Source: Cylicocyclus nassatus
Lineage: Eukaryota > Nematoda > Chromadorea > Rhabditida > Strongylidae
Length of the DNA: 64,000 nucleotides
Assembly: GCA_958299035.1 (NCBI GenBank)
Contig: CATQJL010000305.1
Location: 63,894,127 to 63,958,126, forward strand
Direction of reading: 5' to 3'
The notes under the pieces were generated by a model, which ran no database searches, had not been told where the DNA came from, and was given only the letters and a program-made list of their open reading frames with translations. Below are positions 34,334 through 46,411 of the stretch, piece by piece. The translations under genes were made by a program, and so were the position numbers. Numbering within the stretch: the first letter of the stretch is position 1; each line of letters begins with the position of its first letter.

Positions 34334-37085
34334 AGTCCACCAGGTTCGCCGGATTTCTTCGAGGCCGCGATGGAATGACAAAGGACGATAGCCTACCACT
34401 CCATGTTCGAACGATCATTGCTTATCTGGTGGACAGTCGAAAAGGAATGGACGACCTCATGCAAAGTAACCGTGAGTTAATAACGGACGTGAGAAAGCTA
34501 TCAGAGGAAATCGTAACGCTTAAGGCTGAAAATCAGAGATTAAAAGATATTATTAACAGACGTTCGAGCAGCCCCAGCATCCCCCCAAATGGAGACATGG
34601 CATCGAACAATGGCAACGTTTGGGAAGAAATGGAAAGAAAGAGGTCACTTGTCTTCGCTGGAGTACCAGAAAGCAGAGGAGGACCTAGCAGTTACAGGTC
34701 TAATCACGATTTCCTATGCGTAGGTCAAGTACTTGACTTCCTTAATATTGATTGTCTCCTGTTACGGTTTATAGAATGGGCCGACCTAGTCCCTCTAGAG
34801 ATAGGTTATTGAAAGTAATTTTACCTTGTTCTTTCTTTGTTAATCTAACCCTCAAGCGTGCTCCTTCTTTAAAGTATTTTCCATTCAAAAAAGGTCTATA
34901 TGTACGCCCATCTCTTTCCCAGAGGAAAGAGCTAAGATCAAACTAGATCGTCAACGTAAGCCTAGTACGTGTAAAAAACAATGTTGCTAGTAATTCTCCA
35001 AATGCTTTTCAAGAAAATCGAATGGATGCTTTGTCAACTCAGTCTAATGTGTCGTTGAATCGAACTTCTAATTCTCCATTGTCGAATTATTTAAACCATT
35101 AGTTACTCTCAGGAAAGTAAATGGTCCTTTATCATGCTTCTTGATGAATATCAGATCTCTACAGAAAAAATATCGCCCTAAAGTTTCTTCTCTTCAATAC
35201 TCCTGCTCATGTGATTGCAATCACCGAAACTTGGCTAAATCCCGATTACAACATTACTGATTCAGCTCTCTTTGGGGATTTGTGCTCCACTTACTTTGTC
35301 TACAGATGTGATCGCCGACTCAGGAAAGGAGGAGGTGTCGCCTTATTGATCAGTAAATTGCTCTGCCAGCATCTTGTTTTGATGAATCAGTCAATGAGGG
35401 CTATGAATTGATTAGCTTGGATATACATACAAACAACACGACAACCCGTGTGATATTGGTCTACAGAGCGCCATCCTGCCCCTACTACTACTATCAGATC
35501 AATTGAGTAAAACGATATCGGACTGATAGCTTCCAACCTTCACTCAATTGTGCTGGGGGATTTTAATTACCCTGAAATTGACTGGAACAAGATGAAAATG
35601 AGTAAATCCAATCGCGCAGCCAAAACTTTCTTGAATATGTGCCTAAATCTAGACCTCTGCTAGGAAGTTAAGTTCTGGACACTTGGAACAAATGTTCTAG
35701 ATTTGATCTTAACCAATGATGATTCTTTGATCACTGCTGTGAAAGCAAATCCACCTATTGGGTCAAGTGATCACGTAATGATCAGTTTTTGCATGCGTAG
35801 CACGAATCCGCGCTCGAATGATTTCATTTTAAAAAGAGATTATAAGAATGGAGATATGAAGGGTGCCGTCCAATACTTGGAGAATGTGGACTGGATCGGT
35901 TCCTTCAGTACGGTCAATAGTGTAAACGAGATGTACGAAATGTTGATTTTTGTAATCCAACATGCAATTGATCTCTTTATCCCAATGAAGACGGTGCCAT
36001 CAAATAGACAGCATATACCGTCACACATAGCAAAGTTGTCCAGGGTCGAGAGGCAGCTTGGTTTAGATTTAGATCTACAGATAGGGAAGAAGATTTGATG
36101 AAATTCAAAAATATAAACTCAAGTTTGAAAAGAAACTCAGAAGATTTAACACATATCTAGAAAGAAGATAATCAAAACCGGTAATAGGGCTGCATTCTAC
36201 CGCCTACTTAATGCAAGACTCAAAGATAGAAAAGTGGTGGGAGCTATCATGTCTGATTCTGGGAACATCCTGACCTCGGAGCTTGAAAAAGCTGAGAATT
36301 TTGCCAGGGTCTTTGAAGAGGTTTTTGTTAGCGAAGACCATTCATCATATCAAGCCCCTATGCAACTCACTTTTGAAAAGATGAAAGAGTTTCACTACTT
36401 GATGATTTCGAAATTTATAAACTGCTTCGAAATGGCCTCGATCAAAATCTCTAACTCCGGATTTTATACCTTTGCATTTTATTGAAGAAGTAGCCCACAT
36501 CATCTCAAGGCCATTGCAGTTTATATTCAATTTGAGTCTACTGAGGTCAGAAGTTCCTGAAAGATGGAGAATCTCTTTTGTAACTCCTATACCAAAGAAA
36601 AAGCCTCATACATGCATTCATAATTACCGTCCCGTAAGCATAACGTCCATATTTGCGCGCCTTTTTGAAAAGTTGATCAAAAATTCAGATAACGAAGCAT
36701 TTACAAGAACATAACATAATACCGCAAGCGCAGCATGGATTCCAAAAGGGTAAATCAACCGTAACCTCCATGCTATATACGCTCAATGACTGGACCCTGT
36801 CCCTAGATTCTGGCAGAAGTACCGATGTTGTTTATCTAGATTTCACCAAAGCCTTTGATAAAGTACCGCATTCAACTCATTCTTAAAAGTGGAATCAATA
36901 GGAATACACTACACCCATGCATAATCGCCTGGATTTCTGCCTTTTTATCTAATCGCAAATTCACTGTTCATATCAATCGTACCTTTCTCAAAGCTCAGAA
37001 GGATGACTAGTGGGGTACCGCAGGGTGGCGTCCTGTCACCAATTCTTTTTAACATCTATACTTATGATCTTCCTCAACACACACG
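34334..37085 (+). mobile_element. CR1-like retroposon, copy 2, 5'-truncated, 3' end lost in the gap
   Basis: It is the reverse complement of copy 1 from inside ORF1 to inside the reverse transcriptase (ends SGVPQGGVLSPILFN at about 37075). It shares the ORF1 frameshift and the TAG after the endonuclease. It has many additional one- or two-base indels, several in homopolymers (e.g. 34970s, 35165, 35380), breaking the frames repeatedly. Indel-type damage beside a gap could be sequence error and not decay. Confidence 0.8.
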
Positions 37086-37585
37086 NNNNNNNNNNNNNNN
37101 NNNNNNNNNNNNNNNNNNNNNNNNNNNNNNNNNNNNNNNNNNNNNNNNNNNNNNNNNNNNNNNNNNNNNNNNNNNNNNNNNNNNNNNNNNNNNNNNNNNN
37201 NNNNNNNNNNNNNNNNNNNNNNNNNNNNNNNNNNNNNNNNNNNNNNNNNNNNNNNNNNNNNNNNNNNNNNNNNNNNNNNNNNNNNNNNNNNNNNNNNNNN
37301 NNNNNNNNNNNNNNNNNNNNNNNNNNNNNNNNNNNNNNNNNNNNNNNNNNNNNNNNNNNNNNNNNNNNNNNNNNNNNNNNNNNNNNNNNNNNNNNNNNNN
37401 NNNNNNNNNNNNNNNNNNNNNNNNNNNNNNNNNNNNNNNNNNNNNNNNNNNNNNNNNNNNNNNNNNNNNNNNNNNNNNNNNNNNNNNNNNNNNNNNNNNN
37501 NNNNNNNNNNNNNNNNNNNNNNNNNNNNNNNNNNNNNNNNNNNNNNNNNNNNNNNNNNNNNNNNNNNNNNNNNNNNNNNNNNNNN
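37086..37585. other. assembly gap of exactly 500 N
   Basis: The round length suggests a placeholder, not a measured distance. The true content is unknown; the left side breaks inside CR1 copy 2 and the right side starts inside block U. Confidence 0.95.
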
Positions 37586-39372
37586 CCGTCGAGCTATGCC
37601 GGTATGTTATAATCTAAGGGCCGCATGCACTAATATCCCTGCGGGGAGGGGATCGCAGCTTCAGAAGAAAGCTTTATATTTCGAAACTCCAGATACCTGG
37701 ATTTCACATTGTGTACCTATCCGTAAGTATTCCTACTACCCTTCACTATGAACATGTTGAACAGGAGCGAGAAGCTGTACGAACCGCATTTTCCAGCTTT
37801 AGTATGATCCCTGATGATCACCGGTGCTTTTCTTTAAAGTCATTTTTCTTTCTCCGAAGTTAACGTAAACCTTCCAGAGTTGTACTGAACATCTAACACA
37901 GTAGTGCTAAGCATGTTGCTGATGAGAACAAATGAGTTTTTGAAAAGTCGAATTTTTCGGTAAGCCTCAAATTTCGACCTGAGGATCATCGCAAATTTCA
38001 TGACTTCATAGCATCATTTGTTCTTAGCAGCAACATGCTTAGCACTGTTGGGTTAGACAATCTGCACAACTCTGGAGATTCTTCGTTAACTTCGGAGAAA
38101 GAAAAATGACTTTGAAGAAAAGCGCCACGGATCATCAGGGATCATACAAAAGCTGGAAAATGCGGTTTGTACAGCTTCTCGCTCCTGTTCAACATGTTCA
38201 TAGTGAAGGGTAATAGGAATACTTACGGATAGGTACACAATGTGAAATCCAGGTATCTGGAGTTTCGAAATATAAAGCTTTCTTTTAAGCTGCGATCCCC
38301 TCCCCGCGGGGATGTTAGTGCATGCGGCCCTAAGCTACTGCGTCGACTCTGCGTGTGCAACAACGGGGGGGGGGGGAGGGAAGGGGAGGAGGTAAGGGAG
38401 GGAGACCTTTTTCACTCTCTGATTTCAAAATGAAGGATTGGGGAGGGGGGGGGGGTGCTCGCTCTTGCCATTTCAATGCTCATTAGAGTAGATTTCCTAA
38501 AATAGCAAAAAACATTTTTAAGCCGAGACTTTGCCTAGCCACTGTGTCTACTGTGTTTGCTGCACGACATCTTATGACCCCTGTACTTTCACGTTGCTCA
38601 CTTCGAGTAAATTCATTCTGTTTTCGCCGATTCTAAGTATATGGGCCGTCCGCTTTTTTCGCGGAGTTCAGCGCTGCACTTATGAACAAAAGAGGGTTCA
38701 AACGAGAAAGCGGCTAAAGTGCGCGGGAAAAGGATTGAACCAGACTGCGCGGCGTACCCAGCGTACGCCGCGTACGCTGCCGGAAAATGCCGAGCGCTGC
38801 GTACGTCGCGTACGCCGCGAAGTTTGGCTCAACCCAAAGAGAAGTCATGCTGGTCCTAAATTCCGCAGCCATCGAAAACGAACGGTCCATAGGTGCTTTG
38901 ATGTGTAGGTATCCATTTCTGATAATTCATTTGCATGAATGCGTTACTAAAGTAAGTTTATGACTGAGGTGTCGTATGTTCGTGTGTTGGAAGCGCAAAC
39001 TCCATTAGTTCGCAATGATTGGATCATGCCGGTAACTTTGTTGCTCTTATAGTCTACTTGGTGACATGCTCGCTTCTCGTATATCTTGACAGCATCGTAG
39101 CTCAATCGGTCCGGCCGGTTTCTATGGCGCACAAACAATCAACCAGACTAATACAGAGACTGAGTTTTATTCACATAAGGACAGATTTTGATTTTGAACC
39201 AAATAAGCTTCATACATCGACAGAAAATTTGAGTTATATGCTCTATCGGTATCAAATGCTCAAAGTTTCCTCTACCAAATCGTCGTCCATGATACTCAGC
39301 ATGTTCTCTTCTTCGTCTTCTTCGTTATACACAATTTTCAGGCAGTGCTAATTCTGTGACTCTACCTGCAAT
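37586..39372 (+). repeat. repeated block U, copy 3, with a MITE inserted
   Basis: It begins CCGTCGAGCTATGCC, matching 28786, is interrupted by the element at 37618-38330, then continues through the G-rich runs and the small MITE and on into DNA matching copy 2 to about 39372. Confidence 0.7.
37618..38330. mobile_element. 713-bp PIF/Harbinger-type foldback with TAA duplication and empty site
   Basis: Ends are GGGCCGCATGCACTAA and TTAGTGCATGCGGCCC, flanked by TAA at 37615-37617 and 38331-38333. The arms mirror over most of the length (e.g. AACATGTTGAACAGGAGCGA and its complement), with the axis near 37970. Block U copy 1 carries the unfilled site TCTAAGCTAC near 28808, proving both insertion and duplication. 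There is no transposase frame. Confidence 0.85.
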
Positions 39373-39530
39373 TCGTGGGAAAGAAAAGGGTAGCGATTGC
39401 ACTTTTACCACTTTCAATTCTGTGAGAACCACTCCAGTCCACGAGAAATCCAAATCTGAGTCGTCTGGTTTATTTCGACCTTTGCGCGACTTTGCAAGAC
39501 GCCGAATTATCGGAAGGAGTACAAACCCAG
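39252..39530 (-). CDS. possible last exons of an unidentified minus-strand gene
   Basis: Exon 39252-39347 reads HCLKIVYNEEDEEENMLSIM and on to DDDLVEETLSI and a stop. Through a 61-bp intron (39348-39408, donor GTAAAA, acceptor AATTAG) it joins in phase a frame reading ALAKSRKGRN-type basic residues, DDSDLDFSWTGVVLTELKV (39409 upward; the upper limit is unclear). An acidic C-terminus is the main trait. Copy 2 of block U carries the same last exon, so this could be repeat DNA. No family is recognised. Confidence 0.28.
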
Positions 39531-39799
39531 ACAGTCTTCATCGTCACAATTGATGTTTTTCTTTCAATTCTTTACCTCGTGTATTTGACTTTTTTGTGTT
39601 CTCTCAATCAGAATTTGCGATCATATACGGTTGTAAATATATAAACTTTTATTTTCTGTAAAGTGTAAGCAAACACCTTTCCTTGTAGGTTATTCCCTTG
39701 GCAGCAATTCGTTCATATGCCATCTTTCAAGAGATGCAACGCATTGTAGTTGAGGAACGATGGTTGCTCAATACCACCAAAATCAAACATTTGCTATAA

Positions 39800-41796
39800 C
39801 TACCTCGTTCTCTTGCCTTGGTTAGGGGGCGGCAGCCACGCTCGGAAAGAAAATTTTTGCAAGGCTAGAATGAATTTCTAAGAATTTTTGAAAGTTAAAT
39901 TAATTATTCAATAGTATAAACAGGTCGGCATATTTTCATAAATATAAGTAACTTTCAGAAATTTCGCGACGAGGCGGCCTCCCCCCCCCCTCCTCTTCGA
40001 TTACGCCACTGGTGCTCAATTATTTCCCGCTTGTGCTGGAATGGCTTCAGCAAAATATCAGCTCATTTAAACCCGACCTAACTCAAAATGATTGGACCCT
40101 GAATGGTCCTCTTTTTTTTTTCATTTTTCCTCGGCAATGAATGTGTAGTAGAAGCTAATCAAAAAACCTTTGCAAAAAGGAAGGTTTCGGAGTTACGGAA
40201 TATGGAGAGGTCAAGGGTTACTTCGTAAAGTTTAGAAATCAGGACTTCTTTAAAAAGACTTTCTGGTTACAACTCGTGCTGAGCCCTGTACAGATTTCAC
40301 AATAGCTCAGAAGTAGCTGTCCTTCAATACTAAAGTCGTATTCTTTTTTTCACTGAGCCGTACACTCCGGTAATGTTCATTCTAAGCGACATAAGAAAGC
40401 ACTAGCCCCAGCACAACCAGCATCGTTTTTCGCCACTCGCATATGTAATGAGGTGGCCATTATTCTGCAAAATGTGTTCGCCAAGACCGAAAGACGGACC
40501 TTTTCGCCGCTAGCCTCAGCAGTTTGTCTACTGCGCGACTCTAATTGGTCAGGCCGCAAGAGAGCTGGGCTGTTGTTAGAGACGCAGGTACTCTGATTTG
40601 GCTGATTTACACAACAGCACTTTCCCAAAAAACAATCAAAGAAGATTCGTTTTTATACGAAAGTCAGAAATGTTACATATGGTGGCTTGAATACGTTTAG
40701 CAAATTGCGCCTGCAGATTCTACGTGGTTCGGGAAGTGGCAGGGGAGAAGATTACGAAATAGCGAGTAAAAATGGACCTTTTCTTTTGACATGGTAAAAA
40801 ACGTCGTCTCTATTACAGTTCGTAATGTGCATTCGCTTGTCTTGAAATACTTCGAACTTGAGAACTCTGCTGGATTATACGAAAAGCGGAGCAATTAGCG
40901 CCGCCCTGGGGCAGAGTAATCAGCGCTAGAAGGAACGGTGCAGAAAGGCATCCATCCGCCGAAACCAGAGATCAGTGCTGAGGCGAATTTCAGAATGCGC
41001 TTACATTCACTGCTTCCGTGTCTGTGGCCTCACTGATAGTTCTCGGCTCCTTCTCGCCTTTCTCCCAAATGTCCGTTCAGGTTTTACCCTAGCATGCGTG
41101 ACTATTCCAGGAGAATTGGACTGGTTCATCAAGCTCTACCAGAATGCACCTTTCCATTATCTCACATCCAATTTGTGGCGTGTGGGCGGTGATCACTCGA
41201 CTTGTTTCTAGCATCTATATATCAGGTTGTCTGGTAATTTCTGTTACACTTTTTCTGAATTTTCTCGCGGCACACTGTCTCTTACATGGATGCATTCCGG
41301 TTTCCAGAAGCTTTCTGAAAACCCCAGATTTGCAACACGCTTAGGACGTAGCAGGGTCTACCCATTAGCATGATTGTTGCCGCAAGTGCATTAATAACCA
41401 ACAAGTCTATGGCATTTTTTAAAAGCAGCAAATTTTCAGTTCTTGTCTGATCTTTTTCTTTGCACCTACCGCTTTTCTTCTTCCAGAATTCTGAGAACAT
41501 ATTACGGCATTGTCTATTACATGGAGGCATTTCGGTGCCTCCAGCGTTTCAAAAACGAGGGGTAAAAAAATGTCAAAAAAATTCAAAAACTTTTCTAAAT
41601 TCTCCTTTTCATGGGCACCGTATAGAAATGAATACAGAAAACATAAAAATAATTTTTTCAAAATTTTTGAAGACGTTTTCTTCGTTAAAATTCCAATGAT
41701 TGTAAAGATATCGCACACTGACATCTGAACCACTCAGGAAAACGTGTGTAGACATGTCTGCGTTATCCCCCCCATATTTTTTGAACGCTGCAGATA
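39800..41796. other. no firm gene; hAT-type fragment and local duplication
   Basis: About 39826-40011 ends TACGCCACTG and resembles the inside of the 26588 hAT-type MITE in reverse, with its left end missing. Frames at 40377-40628 (minus, MGKCCCVNQPNQSTC start) and 40975-41211 (plus) have no recognised domain. About 41250-41330 and 41480-41560 are diverged direct repeats (TCTTACATGGATGCATT and TCTATTACATGGAGGCATT). Confidence 0.4.
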
Positions 41797-43525
41797 CAGG
41801 GCCCGGCACGAGCTTGTCAAAAGGGGTTTTCGAAAACGAATTTCCCTTTGACCCAAAAATTTTTTACAAATTCCCCTTTGATCCAAAAATTGGTCCCAGT
41901 GATTGCGCATTGAACACTTTACGAAAGGAACATTTATTGAAGAACCAACCAATAACAATGCAATAACAAAGAAAAAAAGAAATCATGATCAAAGATCTCG
42001 AGTGATAACAATGACAATTTCACCGGCACCTAGGGGAGGGGAAGCGCGGGGGGAGGGGGAAGGGGGGGGGGGGATTCGTACCATCCATACACTCTCACAG
42101 TACGTCTCACATTCACCTTCATGCCAGGGCGTGGAAAAAGAGCAGCTCAATAATTTTTATCATCATATGAGTTCATAGCATTCCTGTAATTGCTGCGGGT
42201 CCCATAACAATGTATGTTGCGAAAAAACAATGTATGTCAAAATTTGCAAAACGCTCCGTAGTGCGGTACATCGGAAGTAGAGGAATCACAAGGATTGCAG
42301 GCATTACAGGAATCGCAAGAATCACCTCCTCGAATAGTCTGGCCGGTCCCTAAGACTCATCATCATTTAACAAAATTTCACAACCATTACAAAGTTTTAG
42401 AGTATTTAAATTTGATGAAAGAAATGAGTTTTATATGTAATAACATCCGTAGTCAGAGGAAAAAAAGGCAACTGGGTGCTTGTAGCTAAGATCAGCACCG
42501 GATTCCGACTGAGAATGGTTCCTAAGATGATGTTGAAGTTGAAGTTGATGAAGAAGTTATGAAAATGATGCAAAGAGGAATGAACGACGCGATCTAGCTG
42601 ATGAAATATCAGAGCGACCCTTATAGACTCAGCGATACGCCGTTCGATTACAGCGCGCTTTCCTAGGAAACAGGCCTGCTGAGGCTATTTTGCCTCTAGC
42701 AATGGGGAGAGGAGGAGTTTTGAAACCAAAATTTCAGTACTTACTAATGTTTAGATGTGGAGTAGATTTATGTAAAAATTTTGAGAAAATTATGTGAATT
42801 GAGAGTTTTGACAAGCTCAGCTTGTCATTAGCTTGTCAAATGACAAGCTAATTTGGAAATAAGTTAAGCACGCTCTTCATTCACATAAGTTTTTCATGAT
42901 TTTTCACGCTTTGTTAGTTAGCCCTAGCGCATACACACATCAAATCTCGCGCGATTTCATCCCCTCTGCGTTGCAAACGAGCCATTTTTTCGTTTCTTTG
43001 GTAGCGGGAAATTTTCAGAAAAACGTTTGCCACAACCTTCAGTCACATAATTTTTCAATGAAACTCCTAATTTAAATCCTACAGGCTTGTGTCCACGTAC
43101 CTACCAAGTTTGATACCATGTCGCCATCTGCGCGTTGCAAACGAGCCATTTGAATTCACATCTTCATTTACCAATTTTGCAAACATAATTTTTCATACTT
43201 TGTTTCCACTAGCCTCTCTCCGTTCGCTTACAAAATTTGGTGTCATATCGTTGCGCATGCATTGAGAACTAGTCATGTATGCTGTTACAAATAGCATCGT
43301 TTGAGCGACGACGCGCGTGTGGCAATTAGCGACGGCGCGGTTTGACGAGCCCGAACTCCAGTGTTTGCCTGTTGAGGCACATAACATGTTAAAATAAGCA
43401 GAGGGCATAAACTACCAATTTTTCCCGGGGCTTCGCCCCGGACCCCGCAAAAACGATATCCCCTTTGTTTTTTCTACCGAAAACGATTTCTAGCTTGTCA
43501 TTTGACAACCTCCTGCCGGGCCCTG
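41797..43525. mobile_element. 1,729-bp non-autonomous hAT-type element
   Basis: Left end CAGGGCCCGGCACGAGCTTG and right end mirrored CAGGGCCCGGCAGGAGGTTG agree at 23 of 25 positions. A perfect 8-bp duplication, TGCAGATA, flanks it (41789-41796 and 43526-43533). Inside are subterminal GCTTGTCAAA / TTTGACAAGC motifs (42805-42860, 43495-43510), G-rich runs and a diverged tandem repeat (42870-43270). No transposase frame is recognisable. Confidence 0.82.
42870..43270. repeat. diverged tandem repeats inside the hAT-type element
   Basis: About three units of 110-140 bp share TTCACATAA-TTTTTCAT, an AAATTTGGTGTCAT-like block and GCGTTGCAAACGAGCCATTT. A related stretch lies near 18700-18780. Confidence 0.5.
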
Positions 43526-43533
43526 TGCAGATA

Positions 43534-44350
43534 TGCTCTACCTGATTACCACATTGTCCGGTCTATCGCTTATCACCTGAGAGAACGCCAGCTCATTTAC
43601 AAAAATGGGAAGAAATGGATTTTTGGCCACAAAGTGGGTGTTTTGCGCACGAATCGCGGATGCGACGGTACCGTTGGATAGGCCTTTTGACCCTGCCCAT
43701 ATGCCGTGAACATAAATCTTTCCAAAGCTTCTGAAATCTCTAAAAATTAAAACGAAAAGTGTAACAAAAATTATCCGACAACCTAATATATGCTAACCAG
43801 ACGATTGGCTAATGCTCAGCAGTATCAATACGGATCATCTCGAAAGCTGCTGTTAGTTTTTGAAAATTTGTAATTTTGACTGATTTGCTTCTTTGTAATC
43901 TTATCAGAAAGGAAAAACCTTTTTGCAAAGGTAACTTGATTTTGGCCTCCACTACATAGTTTTTGAATTTTATCTCATTGCAGAGATAAAAACTAGAAAA
44001 GAAAACCATCCAGAAATTCGAAACGTTGTAGAATATCTGAAAAATTATTACACAAGTCTTATAGCTTACTCTTTGCAACTGAGGAATTGTGTTGTTAGGA
44101 CGTTTCTGTGACAAGATCTGAATTTTGAGCCTAAAGAAAACGCCAAAAGTGATTACATCGTTTGTCAATTTCCTCGAAAATCACAGCTTCTCACAGAGAC
44201 GTCCAAACAACATGAATCAATGATGACGTAAACTTATATACAATCTTCGTGGATTTTTTCCTCTTGAATTCTGAATTCTTCAGCTAGCAATGTTATTAAA
44301 TTGGTCACGAAAATAAACAAAAAGCAAACGAGCCGCCACTTTATATGTAA
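43534..44350. other. no firm gene; one unassigned minus-strand frame
   Basis: A 119-codon minus frame at 43809-44168 (RLKIQILSQKRPNNTIPQLQ, then hydrophobic FWMVFFSSFYLC) has an acceptor TTTCTTTAG before it and a good internal donor (GTAAGC). It could be a membrane-protein exon or chance; no family is identified. Confidence 0.25.
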
Positions 44351-44647
44351 CTAGTTGGCAAACCCGGCTCCGCCCGGGCCTGTCATTATTATATTCGTAA
44401 TCAGCATGCTCGATTACCCCCCTGTGCCAACTCCCAGCCCTGTAGCTCAAATTTTGCAAAAAATCGATAAAATCGATATCGATCGACAACGAAAAGTAGC
44501 CTATGACACGCTCCCTGCCCCGAAGTATATGTGTGCCAAGTTTGGTCCAAATCGGTCCAGAAATAAAAATTTCTATTCCGCACATACGTACAGACATACA
44601 GACAGACAGACATACAGACATACAGACATTCAGCTTTATATATAAGA
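44351..44647 (-). mobile_element. solo Helitron-like element (family A)
   Basis: Read on the minus strand it starts TCTTATATATAAAGCTGAAT, runs through CTGTCTGT repeats, contains GGGCTGGGAGTTGGCACA, and ends with a GC-rich hairpin (GGCCCGGGCGGAGCCGGG) followed by CTAG. It sits between host A and T. A 5' TC, a 3' hairpin plus CTRR and A/T insertion without duplication are Helitron traits. It is 297 bp and non-coding. Confidence 0.75.
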
Positions 44648-45080
44648 TTTTTATTTCTATTGCGAAAATATTCAGTAATTTGATTTTGAAAATAAATCTG
44701 TACACAAGTGGCCAAAATGCGGTTGAATTATTAGAAGCTCCAATTTTTTTAGTGGAAAAAAATCACTAAGAGACTAGAAGCCAATGCAAAAAAGCATGTT
44801 TCGCTTTTTTCAAAGGATTGAAAAGTGTACAAACAAAGTAGAGAAGAAGTCTACATTTTCAACTCACGGTACGGTATTTGAATCAGCAAAGCTGAGTAGA
44901 CAACCGTTAAATCCCAGCGACAAGACATAAGAATAGTAGCAGGATTTATTCACAAATTTCTTCAGACGAATACGGCAAGCTATCTTAGAGAAGATAAATC
45001 AAACAATTTGATACCTTCACTGCATCTTATTAACAACACACGTGCACCATTATAATATAACAAACTCCATGATTTATATA

Positions 45081-45934
45081 TTAGGTTGGCTAGAAAGTTC
45101 TTGCGTAATTCAAACAAAATTCAATAACTTTTCAACGACTAAACCTAAATTCACAATCTTGTTCTCTAAAAATATTAGGAGGCCTGCGCTCCAAGATGGA
45201 TGTTTGAGCGCAAGATTTCATGAGCTAGTCTCCGAGAACGAAGCTCTCAAATATGGGACTTCAAAATTTGCAATTTTGAGTTTGGTGCCAGAAAATCGCA
45301 GAGTGTCGCTAGCTAGCCGAAAAAAATCTGCAAAAATTACGTACACTGCAGAAGTCCATAAGTTACTTTGGAAGGCTTTGATCTTGCACGGTGAAGCAAA
45401 AACAAAAAATTCGTGAAATAGTCATTTTGCGGAAAAAATCCACTCATTACCGCAGTTTTTCGGCAAAAACTATTTTTTACACTCCAGAAAACGTCGCAAA
45501 GTTCTAAATAGGCAATATGTCTTATTTCTGGTTGCAAACTGTGTTTTTGTGGAAAAATTACATCGATAAGGGGATTTTTCCTGTAAAATCACAAATTCCA
45601 CAAATTTTTTGTTTTTCGCATTCCCATGCGAGTTTGAAGCCTTCCAAAGTAACTTATGGACTTCTGCAGTGTAAGTAATTTTTACAGATTTTTTTCGGCT
45701 AGCTAGCGACACTCTGCGATTTTCTGGCACCAAATTCAAAATTGCAAATTTTGAAGTCCCATATTTGAGAGCTTCGTTCTCGGGGACTAACTCACGAAAT
45801 CTTGCGCTTAAACATCCATCTTGGAGCGCAGGCCTTCTAACATTTTTAGAGAATAAGATTGTGAATTTAGGTTTAGTCGTTGAAAAGTTATTGAATTTTG
45901 TTTGAATTACGCAAGAACTTTCTAGCCAACCTAA
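45081..45934. mobile_element. 854-bp mariner-type foldback element
   Basis: Ends are TTAGGTTGGCTAGAAAGTTC and GAACTTTCTAGCCAACCTAA, flanked by TA on both sides. The arms mirror for about 350 bp with a loop near 45420-45560. Each arm contains the same open frame (about 110 codons, with VPENRRVSLASRKKS), but it does not resemble a transposase. Confidence 0.82.
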
Positions 45935-45989
45935 TATAATTTGCAAAAAACTGCTGAAGATACCAATTATGCCAACAAGAAAATTTCTT

Positions 45990-46411
45990 TTATTGTGAAT
46001 ACAGTCGTTCAGCAAAAGCTTGAGGTTTTCGCGATTCCAGTAGCTGTCTTATGTACTCTTTGTCTCTTCCTCCAACCTGCAAGATTGTAACATCAAATTC
46101 TAGCCTTAAATGAGCAGGTTTTCATTAACCGGTGAAAAAGCATTGTTTCTGTTGAAGCTAAGCATCAGAGGAGTGCGCAGCATGTCAAGAAGATTTACCT
46201 CACGTTTGAGAATTGCTGTTTCACCTGCAAATCTCAAAAACTAGACACATCAGTAAATTCAAAATTTAAAATCGATATCGAACTTACGCCTCCCATACCA
46301 GTTTTCCATGGGAGTAATGTTTCGATACCTAACTATTCGGCCTTTAAAAATTTTGCACTCACTTCCACTCCAAAGAATTAACAACATCATAGCCATAAAC
46401 GATGCCCACAT
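45990..46411 (-). CDS. small secreted protein, 78 residues, complete three-exon gene
   Basis: Exons 46288-46411, 46199-46224 and 45990-46076 join in phase (124, 26 and 87 nt = 79 codons with stop). Acceptor TTTTCCAG lies two bases before the ATG, fitting SL trans-splicing; internal donors are GTAAGT and GTAAAT, acceptors TTTGCAG and CTTGCAG. The protein starts with a clear signal peptide, MWASFMAMMLLILWSGSEC, then KIFKGRIVRYRN, WYGRRETAILKRE and VGGRDKEYIRQLLESRKPQ, ending RLYSQ. It is basic, has only one Cys near the predicted cleavage site, and has dibasic sites (RR, KR) that would suit a processed peptide precursor; that is inference. No family is recognised. A foldback element lies 56 bp downstream. 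Confidence 0.7.

Noticed and set aside
39689..39799. Plus-strand exon-like frame VIPLAAIRSYAIFQEMQRIV ending in a stop, after TTCCTTGTAG
   Set aside because: No upstream exon could be joined and the opposite strand is also open, so it is not safe to call a gene.
44280..44769. Several frames of 80-140 codons on both strands
   Set aside because: They translate the CTGTCTGT-rich Helitron-like element and give low-complexity Tyr/Val/Cys or His/Thr/Asp repeats.
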